Shown piece by piece: positions 1 to 8,022 of a stretch of 22,523 nucleotides of DNA (the first letter of the stretch is position 1; each line of letters starts with the position of its first letter). The notes beneath the pieces are model-generated. The model made no database searches and was not told the DNA's origin. It was given only the letters and a program-made list of their open reading frames with translations. Position numbers and translations under genes: made by a program. This DNA is from Candidatus Moranbacteria bacterium UBA4824. Lineage in GTDB: Bacteria > Patescibacteriota > Minisyncoccia > Moranbacterales > UBA2206. The stretch spans positions 1 through 22,523 of the forward strand of contig DHFM01000065.1 in the NCBI GenBank assembly GCA_002400405.1, written 5' to 3'.

Positions 1-1021
1 AAGATTGGATAAAATAAATATAGCGCTCAGAAGGAGTTCTGACCCAAGTAAAAATCGCAAACGTCAGCGGAACGAAAGCGGAAACAAAAAGAAAAACAGC
101 TTCTTTTTTTCTCTCTAATTTTTTGAATAAATACCAAGCTCCGATAAGCACGAAAATAAAGGCGACAATTGGCAAGTGGAAGTCATTAAAATAATCAAAA
201 AAATAACGAGGATTAAATTCGAATAAGGCCACTTGCTTTTTGAAAGATTTGTAGAATTTAGCCAAACTTGGCAACTGACTCACCGCAAGATACGCAATAA
301 AAATAAGCGCCAAAGTAATTGAATATTTATTTATCTTATTTTTTTTCTCCCAAATAATCCAGCCCAGAAAAGAAAAAGCCACCACAGCAAAAATAATATT
401 GGCTGTGAGCATATGGACATTATAGCTAATAAATCCTGCAATAAGCGCCGGCAAGAAATAGAAAAAATTAACATTGAATTTCTCCGCAATCAGTTTGAAT
501 AATTTATTTTTCCCGACATATTTTGCTTCATAAAATTGATACACTAACCAAGAGAAAATCAAATAGACTGGAAAGAGCATCGAATACATTCGCAGACGCC
601 GGCTATAAATTATTCCGGATTCGCCAATCGAAACCAAAAGTGCCGAAAGAAGCGCAATCCAATAATTACCGGTAAAATACAGAGCCGTAAAATAAACCGC
701 CACAATACTTAGTAGCCCCCAAAAAACACTAACGACGCGACTTAAGCTTTCGGTCGGTTCAAAAAATTGATAGATCTTTGCCAATTGCCAACGATAAATT
801 TCTGCTCGTTCGGTACTAGTTTCATCTTGAAGTTTTCCGCTAAAAGGTTTCTCATTGCCAAAGTCCCACGCCACCCAATTGCCGGTTTTGAAATATCCGT
901 ACGACGCATTAAGTTCAAAAAATTCATCTCGATCAAAAGAAGTGTTTCCTAAATTATAAATCCGCAGTCCCGCACCTAAAAAGATAATTAAAAATAATAA
1001 TGCCAGTGATTTTTTTTTCAT
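1..1021 (-). CDS. GT-C-type membrane glycosyltransferase, C-terminus beyond left edge
   Basis: The minus strand is open from an ATG at 1021 to the window edge, giving 340 residues without a stop. The protein starts with a short Lys-rich stretch and a membrane segment (residues 5-19). An acidic first outer loop follows (FDRDEFFELN, 29-38), then many hydrophobic helices, as in GT39/ArnT-like GT-C enzymes that use polyprenyl-phosphate sugars. It aligns with the product of 1194-2846 without gaps over about the first 220 residues (offset 10), with shared blocks such as GYFKTG, RRLRMYSMLFP and ERYIYFIQS. It is therefore a tandem duplicate. The paralog suggests that roughly 170 residues lie outside the window. 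It sits 172 nt downstream of that paralog on the same strand, with a palindromic element between them. The acceptor and sugar cannot be told from sequence. Confidence 0.85.
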   Translation of the reverse strand, partial: MKKKSLALLFLIIFLGAGLRIYNLGNTSFDRDEFFELNASYGYFKTGNWVAWDFGNEKPFSGKLQDETSTERAEIYRWQLAKIYQFFEPTESLSRVVSVFWGLLSIVAVYFTALYFTGNYWIALLSALLVSIGESGIIYSRRLRMYSMLFPVYLIFSWLVYQFYEAKYVGKNKLFKLIAEKFNVNFFYFLPALIAGFISYNVHMLTANIIFAVVAFSFLGWIIWEKKNKINKYSITLALIFIAYLAVSQLPSLAKFYKSFKKQVALFEFNPRYFFDYFNDFHLPIVAFIFVLIGAWYLFKKLERKKEAVFLFVSAFVPLTFAIFTWVRTPSERYIYFIQS

Positions 1022-1042
1022 ATTTTTTTACTTTTAGTTATT

Positions 1043-1187
1043 TAGGACTTACGCGTTTACCTGAAAATCTATTTACATAGCCAGTACAATGCCAGGATTA
1101 CAATCAATTAGTTCCTATCTATAATCTTAGTTTTAATTTTTTGTAATTTCAGCGAATAATAGATTGAAGGGAAATGCGTAAGCCCTA
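1043..1187. mobile_element. MITE-like palindromic element, GGACTTACGC family, copy 1
   Basis: The left end TAGGACTTACGCGTTT (1043-1058) is matched on the other strand by the right end (1172-1187), which reads TAGGGCTTACGCATTT, 14 of 16 identical. Similarity continues inward imperfectly to about 32 bp (shared AATCTATT), so a single strand could fold into a long hairpin. No ORF is inside. A related element with the same ends lies at 4751-4898. It occupies nearly the whole gap between the two tandem GT-C genes. A TA on each side could be a target duplication, but this is not certain. Family assignment was not possible. Confidence 0.7.
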
Positions 1188-1193
1188 GATTTA

Positions 1194-2846
1194 TTACCAG
1201 CGATAAATATTTACTCCCCTCGTCTGTGAATCTATTTTTTCCAAATTCTTCTCCAAATATATTCGACCCTTTTTACAAACAGAGAGATGATCAATTTCCG
1301 GCAAAACCACCATCCCACTTTTATTTTCAAAAATTATCTTGGCAAATACTTCATCACAATTTTGTTTTTCGATCGGTAAAACCTTCACATCCAAAACCCT
1401 GACTTTCCAATCGGAAAAATAAAAACTGCGATAAGCCCGCGTCACCAAAATATCCCCTGCTTTCAAATTATCTTTTACCACAGAAAAAACTTTTCTAAAA
1501 TCGATAAAATTTGAAGTTTGCCTTTGCTGATATAGGTTGTCATTGCCAATAATATGCGAATAATCAAGTGAAAAAAACGTCAGAACCAAAATTATCAGCG
1601 CAATTATCTTTTTATAGTTTTTGAATTTTTTAGCTAAGAAATAATAAAGCGCATAAATTCCAACCGCAGAAAGGATAATTCCGAATGATTGGATGAAATA
1701 AATATAGCGTGAAGCCGGTGTTCTTACCCAGGAAAAGACTGCGTAGAAAAGCGGGACTACTGCCGAAAGAAAAATAAACAAGGCTTCTTTTTTGCGCTCA
1801 AGCTCAAACGCCAAAAACCATCCGCCCAGAAAGAAAAGGGCTACCCCCACAGTCAGATATCGAAAATCAGTAAAAAAATAATTAATGCTTCTATAATTGT
1901 CTTGCCAAAAACTTACCGCCTTGTCAAAATCCTTATAGGCTCCACCAAAAAATATTTTCAAGAAAATAACGCCGACTATCGCACCAAAAATAGTTAGAAG
2001 ATATTTGCCCCCACACCCAAATATCTTATCTGTAAATATTTTTATGTAAAATTTAAAACTATAAACATACTTAATTCCGGTGTTTTTAATATGAGCATGT
2101 GGGTGTGGGGGCTTGCTCAAAAAAATATTTTTTTCTTTTTTCCAATTAAACATCGCCCAAATGAAACAATATGCAATCAAAGAGAAAGCGATGTGTACGC
2201 TCAGCTCTTGAATTTCATAACTCACAAATCCAACTAGTGCCGTCGGTAAAATGAAGCTTGGATTCACTTTGAATTTTTGGTAAATTTTTTGGAAAAAAAT
2301 TATCTTGCCGTTATAGGCAGATTCATAAAACTTAAACAAACACCAAGAAAAAATGAGATAGATTGGAAAGAGCATTGAATACATTCGCAGGCGCCGGCCA
2401 AAAAGAATTTCCGATTCTCCAATAGCCACCAGAAGCGCCGCTAAAAGTGCAATGTAGAAATTTCCACTAAAAGATAATGTCACAAAATATATTGCAATAA
2501 TACTCACTATCCCCCAAAAAACGCTAATGAGGCGCGTATTGCCTTCGGTTGGTTCCATGAAATTATACGCTAATGCCAATGGAATGCGAAAAAGCTGAGC
2601 ACGAGTGTTACTGTAATCTTTTTGCAAAGCCGGTTCTAGAGGCTGATCCATGTTAAAATCCCATGCCAGCCACTCCCCTGTTTTAAAATATCCGTATGAG
2701 GTGTTGATATCAAAAAATTCATCTCGGGCAAAAGCTTCATCGTTCAGTTTGTATAGACGCAAAAAACCGCCTATTAAAATGATAAGAAACAACACTGCAA
2801 GAAATCTATTTTTTTTTCTGTCTTTTATAAACAATGCTTTTGACAA
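1194..2846 (-). CDS. GT-C-type membrane glycosyltransferase carrying an in-frame repeat insertion
   Basis: The 550-residue protein has about a dozen hydrophobic segments. An acidic first outer loop (DEAFARDEFFD, 36-46) fits GT39/ArnT-like GT-C enzymes, which move a sugar from a polyprenyl-phosphate donor to an outer acceptor. The start is a TTG at 2846 preceded by AAGGG; no ATG lies nearby and the paralog aligns from about residue 11. The C-terminal soluble part (about 430-550) contains FRKVFSVVKDNLKAGD and ends NIYRW. Residues 246-280 (PPHPHAHIK...GCGG) are encoded by a 106-bp inverted-repeat element that the paralog at 1-1021 lacks. Outside it the two proteins are nearly colinear. The promoter is shared divergently with the next plus-strand gene. 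The substrate is unknown. Confidence 0.85.
   Translation of the reverse strand: MSKALFIKDRKKNRFLAVLFLIILIGGFLRLYKLNDEAFARDEFFDINTSYGYFKTGEWLAWDFNMDQPLEPALQKDYSNTRAQLFRIPLALAYNFMEPTEGNTRLISVFWGIVSIIAIYFVTLSFSGNFYIALLAALLVAIGESEILFGRRLRMYSMLFPIYLIFSWCLFKFYESAYNGKIIFFQKIYQKFKVNPSFILPTALVGFVSYEIQELSVHIAFSLIAYCFIWAMFNWKKEKNIFLSKPPHPHAHIKNTGIKYVYSFKFYIKIFTDKIFGCGGKYLLTIFGAIVGVIFLKIFFGGAYKDFDKAVSFWQDNYRSINYFFTDFRYLTVGVALFFLGGWFLAFELERKKEALFIFLSAVVPLFYAVFSWVRTPASRYIYFIQSFGIILSAVGIYALYYFLAKKFKNYKKIIALIILVLTFFSLDYSHIIGNDNLYQQRQTSNFIDFRKVFSVVKDNLKAGDILVTRAYRSFYFSDWKVRVLDVKVLPIEKQNCDEVFAKIIFENKSGMVVLPEIDHLSVCKKGRIYLEKNLEKIDSQTRGVNIYRW
2007..2112. mobile_element. 106-bp inverted-repeat element inside a coding sequence (CCCCCACACC family, copy 1)
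   Basis: A perfect 13-bp terminal inverted repeat, GCCCCCACACCCA (2007-2019) and TGGGTGTGGGGGC (2100-2112), bounds 106 bp. The element lies wholly within the GT-C gene and is read through in frame as 35-36 residues. The imperfect flanks CAAG/CAAA (gene strand, next to a 104-bp core) could be a 4-bp target duplication. That would make a 108-nt insertion, exactly 36 codons. The first ~22 nt of its left end match one end of the element at 11348-11453 with a single 1-nt gap. It is probably a non-autonomous element, since no transposase is present. Confidence 0.8.
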
Positions 2847-2868
2847 TAGCCCTTAAATTCAATACTAT
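2840..2868 (+). promoter_or_regulatory. Candidate promoter for the GT-C gene at 2901-4733
   Basis: TTGACA (2840-2845) and TACTAT (2863-2868) are separated by 17 nt on the plus strand, about 33 nt before the ATG. A TATAAT at 2892-2897 is closer but lacks a -35 partner and would give an almost leaderless start. The -35 lies inside the first codons of the opposing gene. Confidence 0.45.
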
Positions 2869-2871
2869 ATA

Positions 2872-2900
2872 ATTATAAATAAAAATTTAAATATAATCAA
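2872..2900 (-). promoter_or_regulatory. Sigma-70-type promoter for the GT-C gene at 1194-2846
   Basis: Read on the minus strand, TTGATT (2895-2900) and a perfect TATAAT (2872-2877) are separated by 17 nt. Transcription would begin near 2865, leaving a short leader that contains AAGGG just before the TTG start. It overlaps the opposing promoter of the plus-strand gene, so the two genes may compete or be co-controlled. Confidence 0.6.
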
Positions 2901-4733
2901 ATGCTAAAAATCACCTCAAAAAACAAAGCCTACAAAAACATAAAATTTGCTTTTTTGTTTCTAATCGTCTATGCAATTTATTTTTCTTTTGGACTTCACC
3001 ACCTATCTCAATTTCAAACTGCCGATGAACATTTGTGGATAGGAGAAAGAGTTTACACCTATTGGCATAGTCTCAGCCCAAAAAATTGGTCCGACACAGT
3101 ATTAAGCGACAAACCAGGCATATCAACAGCTCTAGTATCAGGAATCACTCTTTTTTGGGAAAAAAATCCGCAAAAAGATATTAGCAATATATTGAAAGTC
3201 GAATCTCTATATAAATCTTTTCGCCTGCCTTTTCTTTTTTTCAATGCTTTTTTTATGCTTTTTATCTTTTGGTTGATAAAAAAAATAACCCAAAATTTCT
3301 GGATTTCTTTTTGGTCGTTTTCTCTAATGCTTCTTTCTCCTATACTCTTAGGAATTTCACAAATCATTAATCCCGATTCATTATTTTGGCTTTTTTCAAC
3401 CGCCACACTTCTAAGTTTCATAGCTTATTTAGAAACGGAAGAAAAAAAATTCGTAGTTTTGGCGCCAATTTTTCTCGGGCTTTCCCTTCTGACTAAATTC
3501 GTAAGTGTTATATTTTTCCCTTTTCTTTTCCTCACTACTCTTATTTTTTATCTATTAAATATTCCAAAATGGAAAGCGAATAAAATGCCCATCGATAAGA
3601 AAATAATAAGAATTTCTATTTTTTATCTAACGACAATAGTTGGATCACTTGCAGTTTTTTCCATTTTTATGCCAGCGGTTTTTATTGATAAACAACTGTT
3701 TTTTGATTATACAATTGGATATTCTTCGATGAAAAAAATATTGCCAGTTATACTTATCCTGCAATTTTTTCTCATTTTTGATGCTACTAAATTAAAAAAT
3801 AAGTTGTCTCTCGGAATAATAAACTTTATTCCTAAAAAATTCGAGGATATTTTTAGATTTCTTCCTTTACTCCTATCACTGACTTTTATAACTGTTATTA
3901 TAAATTGGAACACAAACTTGTTCTTCCTAAATCCTGAAACCATCGTTCAATATGCCACTCGCTCATCTGCTTTCACTAAAGATTCTTTATTTTTAGAAAA
4001 ATTACTATATCAGTTTTATTCTTTCATTTTTTCTCTCACCCCACTTGTCATTATATTTCTACTATTTGTTTGGATAAAACAAATATTCAAGAAAATAAAC
4101 ATGACCTTTACTTCAATCATTATCCAATTATTCATAGTTGTTTATTATTTTGCTTTAATCATGGAGAAGCTTCCCTCCACTGTCCGCTACAGCATCATTC
4201 TGTATCCACTCGCATCAATTTTAGCTTCTTTTGGTCTTTATGAATTTTTTTCTCATAATAAACTAAAAAATATCAACAAAATTTATGTCTCGCTAGCTAT
4301 TATTGCCATAAGTTTTTTGAGCCTTTGGCAAATCAAACCTTTTTATTTTAGTTATATAAATTCCTTACTGCCGGAAAAATACATTCTTTCCGGCGCTTGG
4401 GGCTATGGTGGATATGAAGCGGCACAATTTCTAAATTCATTGCCAGACGCAAAAAATTTAGTAGTCTGGTCAGACTATGGTGGTTTTTCCAAATTTTTTC
4501 AGGGTACCACCTACCGACGCTATATTCTAAAAGAAGAATGGAAACCGGTAAATTATTATGTTTTCACTCAACAAGGTAAAATGATGTATGATTATTGGTG
4601 CAATAAAAGGAAAAATACGTGTCAAAGAAAATATGTTCCGCTGAATAATTTTCTAGAAACAAAAACTCCCGTTTGGGAGATGTATATCGGCGGAAGACCG
4701 GATAATTTTATAAAAATATATAAAGCGGAATAA
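2901..4733 (+). CDS. GT-C-type (GT39-like) membrane glycosyltransferase
   Basis: The 610-residue multi-spanning protein begins with a membrane helix (about 14-32). The first outer loop carries an acidic pair (FQTADEHLWIGERV, D42/E43) and SDKPGIS (69-75), the layout of dolichyl/undecaprenyl-phosphate sugar transferases. Roughly ten or more helices follow. A C-terminal soluble stretch (about 490-610) includes LSGAWGYGGYEAAQFLNSLP, like the loops after the last helix in GT39 proteins. No Shine-Dalgarno site is visible. It is divergent from the GT-C gene at 1194-2846 and convergent with the GT4-flippase gene at 4905-6986. A different family branch is likely, since it does not align simply with the tandem pair. 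The sugar and acceptor are unknown. Confidence 0.8.
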   Translation: MLKITSKNKAYKNIKFAFLFLIVYAIYFSFGLHHLSQFQTADEHLWIGERVYTYWHSLSPKNWSDTVLSDKPGISTALVSGITLFWEKNPQKDISNILKVESLYKSFRLPFLFFNAFFMLFIFWLIKKITQNFWISFWSFSLMLLSPILLGISQIINPDSLFWLFSTATLLSFIAYLETEEKKFVVLAPIFLGLSLLTKFVSVIFFPFLFLTTLIFYLLNIPKWKANKMPIDKKIIRISIFYLTTIVGSLAVFSIFMPAVFIDKQLFFDYTIGYSSMKKILPVILILQFFLIFDATKLKNKLSLGIINFIPKKFEDIFRFLPLLLSLTFITVIINWNTNLFFLNPETIVQYATRSSAFTKDSLFLEKLLYQFYSFIFSLTPLVIIFLLFVWIKQIFKKINMTFTSIIIQLFIVVYYFALIMEKLPSTVRYSIILYPLASILASFGLYEFFSHNKLKNINKIYVSLAIIAISFLSLWQIKPFYFSYINSLLPEKYILSGAWGYGGYEAAQFLNSLPDAKNLVVWSDYGGFSKFFQGTTYRRYILKEEWKPVNYYVFTQQGKMMYDYWCNKRKNTCQRKYVPLNNFLETKTPVWEMYIGGRPDNFIKIYKAE

Positions 4734-4750
4734 ATAAATTATTAAGTTCA

Positions 4751-4898
4751 GGACTTACGCGTTTGATTGCGGAAAAGATATTAACGCAGTCGCTAGGAAA
4801 ATATTTTTCTTAAGTAGTTTTTGATTACTGGCGAATTGTTCCATTTTTTAATTGCTTTTGCGACGAGCATATCTTGACGCGAGCAAATGTGTAAGTCC
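4751..4898. mobile_element. MITE-like palindromic element, GGACTTACGC family, copy 2
   Basis: The ends GGACTTACGCGTTT (4751-4764) and AAATGTGTAAGTCC (4885-4898) are inverted repeats. Imperfect pairing continues inward for about 45 bp; the block AAGATAT and the block GTCGC are shared between the two arms. The 148-bp element fills almost the whole 171-bp gap between two convergent genes and could act as a bidirectional terminator-like hairpin. No ORF is inside. No clear target duplication was found (CA versus TA at the flanks). Confidence 0.7.
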
Positions 4899-4904
4899 TA
4901 AAAA

Positions 4905-6986
4905 TTATTTCCTATTCTTCTCTTTCAAGTAGTATGGCACTGCAAAAAAACTGACTATCATTTGCAAAAATCTGCCAAAGATTGCAATGGAAATAGCCGC
5001 TTCACCATCCACACCAAAAATTCCAAAAAAGGCCATGAAGGACCATTCTTTGATTCCGATATTACCAATACTGACCGGGATTGAAGAAGCAATACTAATG
5101 ATTGAAATGGCAATCATAAAATTGACAAAACTGATTGGGATATGCAGATCTAAAAATAGCATCCAGGTTGCCAAGCTCACTCCGACAAAATTGAAAATCA
5201 TTCCCCAAGCTAGAGATTTTGCCAAAATTTCATGTTTTTGATATGAAAATATCTCCTGAATCATTTTGACTATTTTTTCTGGCAAGAATTTTTTCACCCC
5301 CTGCCAAATTGGCAATCGCCGAATGATTATGAGCAAAAAATTAGCTGTGAAAAAAAGAATGATTCCAATATTTATCCCCAAAAGAAGATTACTTTGAAAA
5401 ACAGTTTTTAAATTGAAAAGACTAAAAATTAGAATCAGCATCATTACGCCGGCAAAACCCGTAATGCGGTCGATTAGAACAGTCGAAGTCGCTTCTAAAT
5501 ATTTTCCACCTTCCGACTTACCAAGTGTATAGGAGCGATAGGTATCTCCGCCAATAATAGACGGAAAAAAATTGTTTATAAAAGCGCCTGTCAGATAGAT
5601 TTTGAAAAGATCTTGAAATTTCATCTTAAATCCTTTGAAATCAGCCAAAATTTTCCATTTATACGAAGAAATTACGATTCCAAAAGCATAAATCAAAACA
5701 AAAGCTCCCATCCACCAGATATCCATTTTTTCAAAATATTCCAAAACCTCTTGCCAATCAACTTTGAAAAAAATCCAGGTCAAGAAAGCCATCATAAAAA
5801 CAAGCTTGAAAATAAATTTAATTTTGCTTTTATTTTGCTTTGGCGTTTCTTTTTTCTTTGAAACTTCTTCTAGAATTTCAAAATATTTTTTGGCGTTTTC
5901 ACTCCAAGACATTTCTTCTGCTAACTTCCGGCTCTTCCCAGACATTTCTTGACGCAAATTTTCATCACTAATTATTTTTTCCAAAGAATCATAAATATCT
6001 TGCGAATTTTTTTTTCTTATGATAAAACCGTTTTCGCTCATCAGTTCGGACGCTCCCGTATCGGTAGTTATAATTGGAAGTCCCGAAGCCAGAGCCTCTT
6101 GCGTCACATTGCCCAAAGCTTCACTTAAAGAAGGCAGAATAAAAACATGAGATTTCTGATAAATCTTCGCTATCTCACAGTGATTCACAATTCCCAAAAA
6201 AACAACTTTTTCTGACAAATTATTTTTTCTGACAAATTTTTCATATTCATCCTTCATTGGCCCTTCGCCCACAATAAGCAATCTAGCATTTGGATATTTT
6301 TTTGACAAATCTCGAAAAGCCGACAATGCATAGATTGCTCCTTTTCTTTCAATCAACCTTCCCACAAAAAGAATATTGAAAGTTTCTTCTTTTTTCAAGG
6401 TTTCTTCATTTGGACAAAACTCCTGAGTGTTTATTCCATTTCGAATAATTATTATTTCTTGATCGCTGGAGGTTTTTTTAGCTAAATTTGAAAGATCGTT
6501 GCTCAGCGCCACCACTTTTTCAGCTCCCTCCCATATTCTTTTGCTCATCCGCCGAAAAAAAAGTTTATCCAAAAAATTGAATCGCTCATTATAGAATGGC
6601 ACATCACTTCCACGAAGACTCACAATATAGGGCAAACCGAGTTTTTTGGCGATATACCCACAAGGAATTCCAAAAAAAGCCAATGCTGAATCAAATTTTT
6701 CTTCTCTGATTAATTTTCTAGAAAACCAATAAGCTTTCCAAGAATAAACCAGTAAGTCCCGACTTGTTTGAAAATGCATTTTAGAAATATTTTTCTCGAT
6801 TGGCAATTTATGAATTCGAATATTCTCCCCTATTTTTTCCAGATGATATTTTTTGTCCGCTGATGAAGTGACCAAATCCACCCTAAGATCGGGAATTTGG
6901 GAAAATTCTTGCAGAAGATAGAACACGGCATTGCCTGCTCCACCGCCGAGTGGCGGATATTCATAATTCAAAATTAGTATTCTCAT
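4905..6986 (-). CDS. GT4 glycosyltransferase fused to a flippase-like (LPG_synthase_TM) membrane domain
   Basis: The 693-residue protein has two parts. Residues 1-378 form a GT4 (GT-B fold) enzyme: the glycine-rich N-terminal loop YPPLGGGAGN (10-19), the donor-site strand VGRLIERKG (208-216) and the EX7E motif E289/E297 in PSLSEALGNVTQEA. After a Lys-rich linker (379-390), residues 391-693 hold about eight membrane helices with features of the LPG_synthase_TM/UPF0104 family (NNFFPSIIGGDTYRSY; SIPVSIGNIGIKEW). The domain family includes flippase-like proteins. Haloferax AglD is a known fusion of a related membrane domain to a GT2 enzyme. A likely role is to add a sugar to a lipid carrier at the inner face and help its movement across the membrane. 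It is the last gene of the minus-strand cluster, starting 6 nt after the phosphoesterase gene. Confidence 0.88.
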   Translation of the reverse strand: MRILILNYEYPPLGGGAGNAVFYLLQEFSQIPDLRVDLVTSSADKKYHLEKIGENIRIHKLPIEKNISKMHFQTSRDLLVYSWKAYWFSRKLIREEKFDSALAFFGIPCGYIAKKLGLPYIVSLRGSDVPFYNERFNFLDKLFFRRMSKRIWEGAEKVVALSNDLSNLAKKTSSDQEIIIIRNGINTQEFCPNEETLKKEETFNILFVGRLIERKGAIYALSAFRDLSKKYPNARLLIVGEGPMKDEYEKFVRKNNLSEKVVFLGIVNHCEIAKIYQKSHVFILPSLSEALGNVTQEALASGLPIITTDTGASELMSENGFIIRKKNSQDIYDSLEKIISDENLRQEMSGKSRKLAEEMSWSENAKKYFEILEEVSKKKETPKQNKSKIKFIFKLVFMMAFLTWIFFKVDWQEVLEYFEKMDIWWMGAFVLIYAFGIVISSYKWKILADFKGFKMKFQDLFKIYLTGAFINNFFPSIIGGDTYRSYTLGKSEGGKYLEATSTVLIDRITGFAGVMMLILIFSLFNLKTVFQSNLLLGINIGIILFFTANFLLIIIRRLPIWQGVKKFLPEKIVKMIQEIFSYQKHEILAKSLAWGMIFNFVGVSLATWMLFLDLHIPISFVNFMIAISIISIASSIPVSIGNIGIKEWSFMAFFGIFGVDGEAAISIAIFGRFLQMIVSFFAVPYYLKEKNRK

Positions 6987-6992
6987 AATTTA

Positions 6993-7979
6993 TTATAAAT
7001 TGATAAAAGAAGTCATTGATTTCTGGCCTTTAATTTTTATTATCGCATATTGTTTTTTAATATTAAGTGATGGCATATCAATATAATCAATACCAGCAAA
7101 AGTCGAACTTTTAGCTGTATGTTTATGTCCGCTCGCAATCAAAATCACTTTATCCTTGTATTTTGTGAGTAATTCTTCAATTTCAATGCTATTTAAAAGG
7201 CCGTATAAAGGATGATGAACAAAAATTATGTTCTGACTATTTTCTTGAAGTTTTTCTTCCAACCATTTTTTTTCTTTTTCTGGAATAAATCCGGCGTAAG
7301 CTCCCGGCTTTTCCCTGTCTCTTTCAACATCTTCCCCTGTAGGAAACCAATAATTGGCATCTAAAACTATAATTTGATAATTTTTTGTCATGAAAGAATA
7401 GTAGCTGTCAGAACCGATAAGTTTTTCATAATCCTTTTTGCGCAAACTAAACATTTCATGATTTCCTGCTACATGATAGCGCGGTTCAAAACCCAATAGA
7501 CTTTCATCAGCCCTCTTCCATTCAGCAATGCCTTCCGCTATTGGCTGTTTGCCATTGCCATCAACATTTCTATTTTCGATAAAATCACCCAGTTCAATGA
7601 TAAAATCCGGTTTTTCCGGATTCATTTCTCCTTTTTCTTGTATATGCACTTCTTTGGCAAATTTCGCTATCATTGAATAGATGTTTCCTTCAGCATGAGA
7701 ATCTGACATCACTCCAATGACAAGATCTGATCTTCTTCTTGTCATATTTTCACTAACAAAATCCTCATCCATTCCACTTGAAATATCAATATTATTTTGA
7801 AATTGCTTTGGATAAGTTTTTTTCGAATTAAAACTAAAACTAAAAATTGCAACTACAAGAGCAATTACAATAATAAGAATAAGTAATATTATCTTTGCTT
7901 TTTTTCTATTTTTTAAGATAAATTCTTTGAAATTTTTAATTTTCAGATTCTTAATTTTATCAATTATTTTTTTCTTCAT
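6993..7979 (-). CDS. Membrane-anchored calcineurin-like metallophosphoesterase, intact metal ligands
   Basis: The 328-residue protein has a Lys-rich N-terminus and one membrane helix (about 29-50), placing the enzyme domain outside the cell. All five metallophosphoesterase motifs are present: DSH (D93, H95), GDFIEN (D132), GNHE (N173, H174), HH (255-256) and GHKH (H285, H287). These residues normally bind two metal ions and support hydrolysis of phosphomono- or diesters. It is closely similar along its length to the product of 8023-9000, so the pair arose by tandem duplication. It lies between that paralog and the GT4-flippase gene, in an operon-like series with UDP-glucose dehydrogenase. A role in removing phosphate from a lipid or glycan intermediate is possible; the substrate is not shown. 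Confidence 0.88.
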   Translation of the reverse strand: MKKKIIDKIKNLKIKNFKEFILKNRKKAKIILLILIIVIALVVAIFSFSFNSKKTYPKQFQNNIDISSGMDEDFVSENMTRRRSDLVIGVMSDSHAEGNIYSMIAKFAKEVHIQEKGEMNPEKPDFIIELGDFIENRNVDGNGKQPIAEGIAEWKRADESLLGFEPRYHVAGNHEMFSLRKKDYEKLIGSDSYYSFMTKNYQIIVLDANYWFPTGEDVERDREKPGAYAGFIPEKEKKWLEEKLQENSQNIIFVHHPLYGLLNSIEIEELLTKYKDKVILIASGHKHTAKSSTFAGIDYIDMPSLNIKKQYAIIKIKGQKSMTSFINL

Positions 7980-8022
7980 GCAAAATTAAATTAAATTTAT
8001 TATTTATCAAGCAACTAAATAA

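Noticed and set aside
3059..3421. Minus-strand open frame inside the GT-C gene at 2901-4733
   Set aside because: It is antisense to a strongly supported multi-spanning protein and has no recognisable domain.
6938..6956. CCGCC-GAGT-GGCGG palindrome in the GT4-flippase gene
   Set aside because: It encodes the conserved GT4 motif YPPLGGGAG, so protein function explains it; it is not a repeat insertion like the one at 13933.
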